The notes under the pieces: generated by a model
Told to the model about the DNA's origin: nothing
The model's database searches: none
The model's input: only the letters and a program-made list of their open reading frames with translations
Part shown: positions 1-5,252 of the stretch, piece by piece
How positions within the stretch are numbered: the stretch's first letter is position 1
Layout: every line of letters begins with the position of its first letter
Made by a program: the position numbers and the translations under genes
NCBI GenBank assembly: GCA_002337545.1
Contig: DDGE01000012.1
Coordinates: 20,444-26,898, forward strand
From: Phycisphaerales bacterium UBA1910
GTDB taxonomy: Bacteria > Planctomycetota > Phycisphaerae > Phycisphaerales > UBA1924
Direction: 5' to 3'
DNA: 6,455 bases

Positions 1-275
1 CGGTCCAGCAGGGCCTCGGTGACGCAGATCGGGCACCCGTGGCGCCGGGCGATGATGCGCATCGCGGCATCGGAGTACCCGGCCAGCCCGGCCTGGAAAA
101 ACGGGGCATCGAACGCGGGGATGTGTTCTTTGACCCGCGGGTCCATCCCGCCCGGGCCGAAGCGTTTTACCAAGTCCGCAGCGACAAACCGAGGGTCGAT
201 CTCCTGCGCCCCCTCCGCGATCGCGAAGCTCGGCCCCGTAGCATTCTGACTGGTTGAGTTGCTTTGACAGCCCAT
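1..275 (-). CDS. tRNA-dihydrouridine synthase (Dus family), N-terminal part, cut by left window edge
   Basis: Dus enzymes are FMN-dependent and reduce specific uridines in tRNA to dihydrouridine, in the cytoplasm. Reading the minus strand from an ATG at 275-273 gives 91 codons that run off the left edge. Residues 58-70 read APFFQAGLAGYSD (A57 to D69 region), matching the Dus opening strand and FMN-binding loop (usually APMAGVTD). This is followed by a helix (AMRIIARRHG) and CVTEALLD, which corresponds to the usual TEMV segment. The start is uncertain. M44 (ATG at 146-144) would give the usual short Dus N-terminus, but codons upstream of it are strongly G/C at third positions (for example residues 18-27), so coding probably extends to 275. 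That leaves only 18 bp to the divergent lipoprotein start. The catalytic Cys region lies outside the window. The family call is from motif recognition; which Dus subtype it is cannot be decided. Confidence 0.75.
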   Translation of the reverse strand, partial: MGCQSNSTSQNATGPSFAIAEGAQEIDPRFVAADLVKRFGPGGMDPRVKEHIPAFDAPFFQAGLAGYSDAAMRIIARRHGCPICVTEALLD

Positions 276-293
276 ACATGGGACGATAGGGAT

Positions 294-755
294 GTGAAGA
301 CGCATACCGCCACATCCCGACGCGTGGGCATTGCCCTTTCTGCAGCCCTGACCCTCTCGACACTGAGTGGGTGCCAGTTATTCAATGAGAAACTGACCGC
401 GGAGCCCGGCCCGGTCTACCCCGAGGACGCGCCCATGGCCTCGGTTCTCGATGTGCAGGTGTTCCGCGATGTGACGACCCTTCGATTCACGAACTCCACG
501 ACCTCGGATCTCCCCGAGAGCACCATGTGGCTCAATAAGCGGTATTCCGCCCCGATGCCCGCCGTCGCGTCCGGTGAGACGATCGAGCTCGATCTGCGTG
601 GGTTTGTGGACGAGTTCGGGGACACATACAAGGCCGGCGGGTTCTTCGCCCAGCGTGAGCCCGCGCCCGTGGTCCTTGCCCAGATCGCCGTCCCCGATGA
701 CAACGGGAACCCGCTGCTCTACGGGCTTGTTGTCGTTCAGAACAAGTACGACTGA
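294..755 (+). CDS. Small conserved-looking lipoprotein of unknown function
   Basis: The protein is 153 aa from a GTG start at 294. I chose this start because it gives a textbook lipoprotein signal: basic n-region (KTHTATSRR), hydrophobic core at residues 11-24, and lipobox L24-S-G-C27. The upstream in-frame TTG at 264 would only add a polar extension. An AGGG lies at 288-291, too close to the start to be a good ribosome site. Gln follows the lipidated Cys, and there is no Asp retention signal, so an outer-membrane location is plausible. The mature part (about 127 aa) has no membrane segment and looks beta-rich: a VQVFRDVTTLRFTNST strand pair, STMWLNKRYS, an acidic loop ETIELDLRGFVDEFGD, then AGGFFAQREPAPVVLAQI and a hydrophobic end LLYGLVVVQN. 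I do not recognise a named domain. It precedes the deacetylase gene by 67 bp on the same strand, so co-transcription is possible but not shown. Confidence 0.8.
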   Translation: MKTHTATSRRVGIALSAALTLSTLSGCQLFNEKLTAEPGPVYPEDAPMASVLDVQVFRDVTTLRFTNSTTSDLPESTMWLNKRYSAPMPAVASGETIELDLRGFVDEFGDTYKAGGFFAQREPAPVVLAQIAVPDDNGNPLLYGLVVVQNKYD

Positions 756-822
756 GGCGCGAATACTGGCGCACCCCGCTGGGTTGTCACCCGCGAGGAA
801 GCACACGCACGCAGAGGCACCC

Positions 823-1563
823 ATGGCACGCATACTCGTCGTCGGACCCCACCCGGATGATCAGGAACTCGGGATGGGCGGCACCATCATCAAGCTCGCC
901 CAGCAGGGTCACGACATCCTTATCCTCGATGTCACCAACGGCGAACCCACCCCACTCGGGAGTGTCGAGACCCGCACCAAGGAAGCCGCCGCGGCGCTGG
1001 AGGTCCTCAAAGAGGGCGCGACGGGGCGCGTCGAGCGCTGGCTGCTCGATCTCCCCAACCGCTTCGTCGAGCACACCATTGAGAACCGACACGCGCTCGC
1101 GGGCGTCATCCGTGCCTGGCAGGCGCAGATCATCTTCACAACATTCCCCGAGGACGCCCACCCCGACCACCGGGCGGTGACGCGCTGCATCGAGGATGCG
1201 CGGTTCGACGCGAAACTCTCCAAGATCGAGATGCCCGCACCCATCGACGCATGGACCGGCGAGCAGAAGGAACTCGGGCCAACGCTCTACCCCAAGTGGG
1301 TGTTCTACTACTACGCGACGCACCTGCGCTGGGTCGCGGACCCCAAGTTCGTCTTCGACATCTCCGGCGTCGTCGAGCAGAAGATGCGATCCATCCGCGC
1401 CTATGACACGCAGTTCGTCCAGCCCGAGAAGAACCGCAAAGCCCTCGAATGGATCGAAGCGAGCGCGAAGTACTTCGGGTCGCGCATCGGCACCGACGCG
1501 GGGGAACCCTTCTATACGAAAGAGCCCGTGGGACTCACGGGCTTTGACTCGCTGATGATGTGA
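823..1563 (+). CDS. PIG-L (LmbE) family zinc deacetylase, BshB1-like
   Basis: This family removes N-acetyl groups from glucosamine-type substrates in the cytoplasm; BshB1 deacetylates GlcNAc-malate in bacillithiol synthesis. The 246-aa product has the family signature HPDD (H10-P-D12-D13) followed by ELGMGG, and HPDH (H113-P-D115-H116). By family knowledge H10, D13 and H116 bind zinc and D12 is the catalytic base. The second half also follows BshB1 closely: a YYY segment at 162-164, FDIS at 178-181, YDTQF at 194-198, then AKYFGSRIG at 215-223 and a GEPF stretch where BshB1 has AEGF. The length is also right for BshB1 (about 235 aa). AGAGG at 813-817, five bases before the ATG, supports the start; the reading frame is open far upstream but does not look coding there. 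No other bacillithiol gene (bshA, bshC) is in the window, so the exact substrate is inference. Family assignment is firm. Confidence 0.92.
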   Translation: MARILVVGPHPDDQELGMGGTIIKLAQQGHDILILDVTNGEPTPLGSVETRTKEAAAALEVLKEGATGRVERWLLDLPNRFVEHTIENRHALAGVIRAWQAQIIFTTFPEDAHPDHRAVTRCIEDARFDAKLSKIEMPAPIDAWTGEQKELGPTLYPKWVFYYYATHLRWVADPKFVFDISGVVEQKMRSIRAYDTQFVQPEKNRKALEWIEASAKYFGSRIGTDAGEPFYTKEPVGLTGFDSLMM

Positions 1564-1644
1564 GTCTGCCTCACCGAAGGCGAAGACGGAGGGGACTCCC
1601 AAGGAACAGAGTGCGTCGGACGCTCAGTCTGGTAAGCGGGGTGC

Positions 1645-1674
1645 CACTACTCGCGGCAACGCCGTGCAGTAGTG
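1645..1674 (+). repeat. Hairpin 1 of the paired repeat element
   Basis: The outer stem CACTACT (1645-1651) pairs with AGTAGTG (1668-1674). C1667 is bulged. The inner stem 1652-1657 pairs with 1661-1666 (C-G, G.T, C-G, G-C, G-C, C-G), leaving an AAC triloop at 1658-1660. That makes 13 paired positions with one wobble and one bulge. Confidence 0.7.
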
Positions 1675-1718
1675 CTCTTCAAACTCCATCAGTCATGGCA
1701 GCAAGGAACTCCGCAGAA

Positions 1719-1746
1719 CACTACTGCGCCCTACGGGCGAGTAGTG
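1719..1746 (-). repeat. Hairpin 2 of the paired repeat element (inverted copy)
   Basis: The outer stem CACTACT (1719-1725) pairs with AGTAGTG (1740-1746). G1726 is bulged. The inner stem CGCCC (1727-1731) pairs with GGGCG (1735-1739) around a TAC triloop. Read on the minus strand, the outer stem and the bulged C beside AGTAGTG are identical to hairpin 1, while the inner stem differs in sequence but stays paired. Flanking bases also match hairpin 1 (GGGTGC before the stem, and a TCT two bases after it). Confidence 0.7.
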
Positions 1747-1765
1747 GCACCCTGCAATGAGCAGT

Positions 1766-2236
1766 TCACTTTCTATCGAACGCATATGCGAACCCGCCGT
1801 CGACAGCGCGGAAGTTGCCCGTGCGAAGATCGCCGTCGTCGATGTAGGCGTCGAGCGCCATCGCGTCGTCCAGTGTCGGCGGCTCGATGATCGACGAACC
1901 AACGATGCACACGCAGAGAATATCCGAGTCGGCATGATGCTCGTAGTCGTACTGCCCACCGATCGGCGTGAGACCCTGGAACGGGTTGTGCTCGCGGAAT
2001 CGCGAACGCATCTCCGGCGGGAGCTTCCCCACCACCGTGTCGGGCGGGTAGTAGCCGTTGTTGCGCCGGAACTGCCTAAATGATTCACCCATCTGGCGCA
2101 GCTCGTCGCCCGCTTCGCGGACGCGGGATTGCTCGGACGCACTCGCGCCCCGTGGTAGAAAGATGACCGCGCAGACTGCGAGCACGCCGATGGCGATGCC
2201 TGTTTCAACTCGTTTGAACCCACTCGGAATACGCAT
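1766..2236 (-). CDS. Pseudopilin-like (GspG-type) membrane-anchored protein
   Basis: The 156-aa product looks like a type II secretion or type IV pilin-like subunit. The N-terminus has a short leader ending in Gly6, then F7 as mature residue 1 and E11 as residue +5, the two positions that define a prepilin peptidase site. A hydrophobic helix follows at about 12-28 (TGIAIGVLAVCAVIFLP). An amphipathic stretch (about 34-60) leads to FRRNNGYYPP (56-65), GGQYDY (93-98) and DAYIDDGDLRTGNFR (129-143), a GspG-like globular layout. It is odd that residues +2/+3 are Lys-Arg, where pilins normally have Thr-Leu, and that the usual LIELL core is missing. Processing by the standard peptidase is therefore uncertain, and a plain signal anchor is the alternative. 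The start ATG has no visible Shine-Dalgarno. The gene stands alone: no other secretion genes are in the window. It is divergent from mgtE, with 130 bp between the starts. Confidence 0.75.
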   Translation of the reverse strand: MRIPSGFKRVETGIAIGVLAVCAVIFLPRGASASEQSRVREAGDELRQMGESFRQFRRNNGYYPPDTVVGKLPPEMRSRFREHNPFQGLTPIGGQYDYEHHADSDILCVCIVGSSIIEPPTLDDAMALDAYIDDGDLRTGNFRAVDGGFAYAFDRK

Positions 2237-2366
2237 GGTGCATATGTCGGATATGGGCCGGTCCGAATCAAGCGAAGCCCGTCAAGATCGCCGAGAGACG
2301 CCTGTTGGGGATAATCTTCGCGCTGACACATGATTATCTGGACGCGGATCCTGTATACCATCCTGT
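2237..2366. promoter_or_regulatory. Divergent intergenic region between pseudopilin-like gene and mgtE, with a small dyad
   Basis: Promoters for both neighbours must lie in or near these 130 bp. GATAATC at 2310-2316 and GATTATC at 2332-2338 form a perfect 7-bp inverted repeat with a 15-bp spacer; each arm contains GATAAT, one base from the -10 consensus, and the two face each other. A TATACC at 2354-2359 ends seven bases before the GTG of mgtE. No M-box-like magnesium riboswitch is apparent, and the space for one is short. These sites are pattern matches only. Confidence 0.3.
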
Positions 2367-3755
2367 GTGCCGACCACCTTCACGCATCTGCTCGAGCCCG
2401 AACTGCAGCGTCTGATCGACGAACAGTCGTATCGCGAGCTTCGTGATGCGCTGGGCGTGATGGAGCCCGAAGACATCGCCGACATGATCGAGACCCTCCC
2501 GCCCGAGTCGGGCGTGGTCGCGTTCCGGGTGTTGCCGCGGGAAGTCTCCGGCGAGGCCTTCGCATCGCTGAATCAGACCGCCCAGGAATCACTGCTCGAG
2601 GAGCTGGGCACGGAGCGATCTGCCCGCGTCATTGAGATGATGGACCCGGACGATCGGGTCGCGTTGCTCGATGAGCTCCCCGTCGAGATCGCGACACGCC
2701 TGATCGCACGGTTCTCGCCGCAGAACCGAAAAATCACACAGGCGATCCTCGGCTACCCGCCCGAATCTGTCGGGCGTCTGATGACGCCGGATTATGTCCG
2801 TGTCCGCAAGGACTGGACAATCGAGCGGGCGCTGAAGCACATCCGCATGTACGGGCACGACGCGGAGACCATCAACTGGGTGTTCGTGATCGATCACGAG
2901 CAGAAGCTGATCGATGACATCCATATCCGCCACATCATCCTCGCGGACCCCCAGTCCACGATCGAGGAGCTGATGGACAACGAGTATGTCGCGCTCTTTG
3001 CCGCAGACGATCAGGAGGAGGCCGTGCGGATTATGAACCGCTACGACCGCTCCGCGTTGCCCGTGGTGGATTCGCTGGGGTTGCTCGTGGGGATCGTGAC
3101 GGTCGACGACATCGCCGATGTTGCAGAAGAAGAGTTTACCGAGGATGTGCAGAAGCTCGGTGGTATGGAAGCGCTCGATGCGCCGTACATGACCTCTCCG
3201 GTTGTCAGCATGTTCAAAAAGCGGGGCGGATGGCTCGCGGGGCTCTTTCTCATGCAGATCTTCACGATCTCGATCATGGGGTTCTTCGACGAGCAGCTCA
3301 ACAAGGCCGTCGTGCTTGCCCTGTTTGTCCCGATGATCATCGCGTCCGGGGGGAACACCGGCACCCAGGCCGCGAGTCTGCTCGTCCGCGCCATCGCCGT
3401 CGAAGAAGTGACCCTGAGCGCCTGGTGGAAGATCATGCGCAAGGAGCTCCTCACGGGCACCTTCCTGGGGCTTACGCTGGGCGTGCTCGGCATGCTCGTC
3501 GTGTGGATCCTCTCGCTCACACCCATGGTCGAGACCCCGCACCTTCTGGTGCTGGCGTTCACCGTGGGCTTGGCGGTCTTTATGATCGTGATCTGGGGTT
3601 CCCTGATCGGCTCGATGTTCCCCCTCCTGCTCGATCGCGTCGGCATGGACCCCGCGGCATCGTCGTCGCCGCTTGTCGCGACGCTGATGGATGTGTCGGG
3701 GCTGACGATCTACTTCGTGGTGGCCCTGATACTGCTGAGCGGCACGATTTTGTGA
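2367..3755 (+). CDS. mgtE: Magnesium transporter MgtE
   Basis: MgtE is an inner-membrane homodimeric Mg2+ channel gated by its own cytosolic magnesium-sensing domains. The 462-aa product is full length and has all family parts. The MgtE N superhelix is at about 20-125, rich in acidic residues (EPEDIADMIE at 33-42, MMDPDDRVALLDELP at 91-105). Two CBS domains follow at about 137-200 and 201-258, the second ending in VGIVTVDDIADV (241-252). A linker helix and five transmembrane helices run from about 287 to 460. The pore signature GGNTGTQ is at 328-334. D442 in LMDVSG of the last helix corresponds to the conserved pore aspartate (D432 in the Thermus protein). The start is GTG at 2367; no upstream in-frame start fits and there is no Shine-Dalgarno. 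No sign of truncation. The next gene starts 78 bp downstream on the same strand but is functionally unrelated. Confidence 0.97.
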   Translation: MPTTFTHLLEPELQRLIDEQSYRELRDALGVMEPEDIADMIETLPPESGVVAFRVLPREVSGEAFASLNQTAQESLLEELGTERSARVIEMMDPDDRVALLDELPVEIATRLIARFSPQNRKITQAILGYPPESVGRLMTPDYVRVRKDWTIERALKHIRMYGHDAETINWVFVIDHEQKLIDDIHIRHIILADPQSTIEELMDNEYVALFAADDQEEAVRIMNRYDRSALPVVDSLGLLVGIVTVDDIADVAEEEFTEDVQKLGGMEALDAPYMTSPVVSMFKKRGGWLAGLFLMQIFTISIMGFFDEQLNKAVVLALFVPMIIASGGNTGTQAASLLVRAIAVEEVTLSAWWKIMRKELLTGTFLGLTLGVLGMLVVWILSLTPMVETPHLLVLAFTVGLAVFMIVIWGSLIGSMFPLLLDRVGMDPAASSSPLVATLMDVSGLTIYFVVALILLSGTIL

Positions 3756-3833
3756 GCGGCTCATTCATTTGGAATGCGCAAAGCTCTCCCGCGTGATCGG
3801 TTTCTTCCTTGATCCGATCGATATCATGTTTGC

Positions 3834-5246
3834 ATGAGTTTTGTGTCCCGCCGTCATTTCCTGACCCGTTCCAGCTCTGTCGCGCTGGGCTTCGCGGGGC
3901 TGTCCGCGTCGCTCGCGAAGGGCTCGACCGCGACGCTCCTGTCCAAGCTCGCCGACGCGTCCACAACCGACCCCACGCTCGGGTTCGGGCCGCTCGTTGA
4001 GGACCCGCGCGGGATCATCGCGCTCCCCGAAGGGTTCTCGTACCGGATCTTTTCGCGAACGGGCGAGGTGATGGACGACGGATTGAGCGTGCCCGGCAAG
4101 CACGACGCGATGGGCGCGTTCCCCTACATCAACGACGACGGCTCCGTTGACCCAGATCGCACCATCCTCATCCGCAATCACGAGATCGAGGACGCGCACA
4201 AAACCACCGGCCCGTTCAGACACATCGACGACCTGCTCGGCTTCGACAATACCAAGATCTATGACCCGGGGCGGGGCAAACCCTCCCGAGGCGGCACCAC
4301 CACCATGGTCTACAACACCAGGACCCGATCGCTCGAGTCGCACTGGTTGTCGCTCGCGGGCACGGAGCGCAACTGCGCCGGCGGGATCACCCCCCGCAAC
4401 ACCTGGCTCACCTGCGAAGAGACCGCCAGCGTCAAGGGTGAGCGATTCGAACACGACCACGGCTATGTGTTCGAGGTCCCCGCGACAACCAAGCCCATGC
4501 TCGCGGAACCTACGCCGCTCAAGGCCATGGGACGGTTCATGCACGAGGCCTGCTGCGTCGATCCGCGCACGGGGATCGTGTACCAGACCGAGGATCGCCA
4601 TGACGGGCTCATCTACCGCTATGTCCCCAACAACCCGGAAGATCTGCACGCGGGGGGCAAGCTCCAGGCGCTGCGGGTCGACCACACGCCGAGCCTCGAC
4701 ACGCGCAACTGGGATGCGGACACGATCAAACCCAATGCACCGACGAGTGTGTCATGGGTGACGCTCGACGATGTTGAATCGCCGAAGGATGACCTGCGCT
4801 ATCGCGGATTCCGAGCGGGCGCAGCCCGCTTCGCGCGGGGCGAGGGCATGTGGTGGGGCAACGGATCGGCCTACTTCGCCGCAACCACCGGCGGCAAAGG
4901 ATACCACGGGCAGCTCTGGCGCCTCACCCCCAACACAGGTACCGGCGTCGATACCCTTGAGCTCTTCGCGGAGCCGCGCGACCCGAGCATCCTGCACCGC
5001 GCCGACAACATCACATTCTCCCCTTGGGGCGACATGATCGTGTGCGAAGACGAGAACGAGCCGCCACGCATGATCGGCGTCACTCCAAACGGCGAGTTCT
5101 ACATCATCGGACGCAACGCACAGAACAACAGCGAGTTCGCCGGCGCGACCTTCAGCACCGACGGCTTAACGCTCTTCGTCAATATCCAAAACCCCGGCTA
5201 CACGATGGCGATCACCGGGCCGTGGGATCGGATCAAGCGGGGCTGA
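3834..5246 (+). CDS. Tat-exported DUF839 / PhoX-family protein (putative phosphatase)
   Basis: PhoX-family proteins are Fe/Ca-dependent periplasmic phosphatases exported folded by the Tat system; many DUF839 members are uncharacterised. The 470-aa product begins with a twin-arginine signal, SRRHFL at 5-10, then a hydrophobic stretch to about 27. The body has the family landmarks: ALPEGFSYRIFSRTG (63-77), RNHEIE (114-119), GGTTTMVY (153-160), and TERNCAGGITPRNTWLTCEE (177-196). C181 there matches the cysteine that ligates iron in PhoX. MHEACCVDP (236-244), YQTEDRHDGLIYRY (250-263), ITFSPWGDMIVCEDEN (393-408) and FAGATFSTDGLTLFVNIQNPG (435-455) complete the propeller. It is shorter than classical PhoX (about 650-700 aa), so it is a compact member and phosphatase activity is inferred. 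The ATG is supported by the position of the Tat motif; there is no Shine-Dalgarno, but TATCAT at 3822-3827 sits six bases before it. It converges on the next gene with 6 bp between stop codons. Confidence 0.88.
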   Translation: MSFVSRRHFLTRSSSVALGFAGLSASLAKGSTATLLSKLADASTTDPTLGFGPLVEDPRGIIALPEGFSYRIFSRTGEVMDDGLSVPGKHDAMGAFPYINDDGSVDPDRTILIRNHEIEDAHKTTGPFRHIDDLLGFDNTKIYDPGRGKPSRGGTTTMVYNTRTRSLESHWLSLAGTERNCAGGITPRNTWLTCEETASVKGERFEHDHGYVFEVPATTKPMLAEPTPLKAMGRFMHEACCVDPRTGIVYQTEDRHDGLIYRYVPNNPEDLHAGGKLQALRVDHTPSLDTRNWDADTIKPNAPTSVSWVTLDDVESPKDDLRYRGFRAGAARFARGEGMWWGNGSAYFAATTGGKGYHGQLWRLTPNTGTGVDTLELFAEPRDPSILHRADNITFSPWGDMIVCEDENEPPRMIGVTPNGEFYIIGRNAQNNSEFAGATFSTDGLTLFVNIQNPGYTMAITGPWDRIKRG

Positions 5247-5252
5247 AAGCGA

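Larger units (their letters stand above)
1636..1755. repeat. 120-bp inverted-repeat element made of two opposed structured repeats (REP/BIME-like)
   Basis: The ends are 19-bp inverted repeats with one mismatch: 1636-1654 (GCGGGGTGCCACTACTCGC) against 1737-1755. Inside them a second inverted pair, GCAGTAGTG at 1666-1674 against CACTACTGC at 1719-1727, follows the same symmetry. The element can therefore be read as one unit of about 45 bases (1636-1680) and a reverse-complement copy (1713-1755), separated by about 35 bp. Each unit folds into its own hairpin, and the whole can also fold as one long interrupted stem. It lies between two convergently transcribed genes. I see no ORF, no clear target-site duplication (only AA on both sides) and no U-tract of a standard terminator. 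A REP/BIME-type repeat or a very small non-autonomous mobile element fits best; a bidirectional transcription end is an alternative. Confidence 0.75.

Noticed and set aside
574..822. Upstream extension of the PIG-L frame to an ATG at 574
   Set aside because: It overlaps the lipoprotein gene out of frame and adds a Ser/Pro/Arg-rich stretch; the ATG at 823 has a Shine-Dalgarno and places the HPDD motif at the usual distance from the N-terminus.
787..1602. Open frame on the minus strand (271 codons) opposite the PIG-L gene
   Set aside because: Antisense shadow of a gene with intact catalytic motifs; no start signal or domain.
1636..1755. Integron attC recombination site
   Set aside because: Size and nested inverted repeats suggested it, but the R-box pair (RYYYAAC / GTTRRRY) is missing at the ends and no integron gene or cassette layout is present.
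1636..1755. CRISPR array
   Set aside because: There are only two units, in opposite orientation, with no regular direct repeats and no cas genes.
1693..2361. Open frame on the minus strand (222 codons) overlapping the pseudopilin-like gene
   Set aside because: Ser/Arg/Thr-rich out-of-frame translation that also runs through the hairpin element; the other minus frame gives a pilin-like anchor and GspG-like motifs.
2237..2366. M-box magnesium riboswitch ahead of mgtE
   Set aside because: The whole region is only 130 bp and shared by two divergent genes, and no M-box-like stem pattern was seen.
3736..3763. Terminator after mgtE from the 8-bp repeats TGAGCGGC and the TGAGCGGCTCA palindrome
   Set aside because: The palindrome has a one-base centre and cannot form a stable hairpin, and no T-run follows.
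2589..3764. Long open frame on the minus strand (391 codons) opposite mgtE
   Set aside because: It is an antisense shadow of a GC-rich gene: low-complexity, His/Arg/Asp-rich translation with no domain, lying over a complete and clearly recognised MgtE.
3765..4685. Long open frame on the minus strand (306 codons) opposite the PhoX-like gene
   Set aside because: Antisense shadow; the opposite strand encodes a motif-complete DUF839 protein with a Tat signal, and the shadow translation has no recognisable features.
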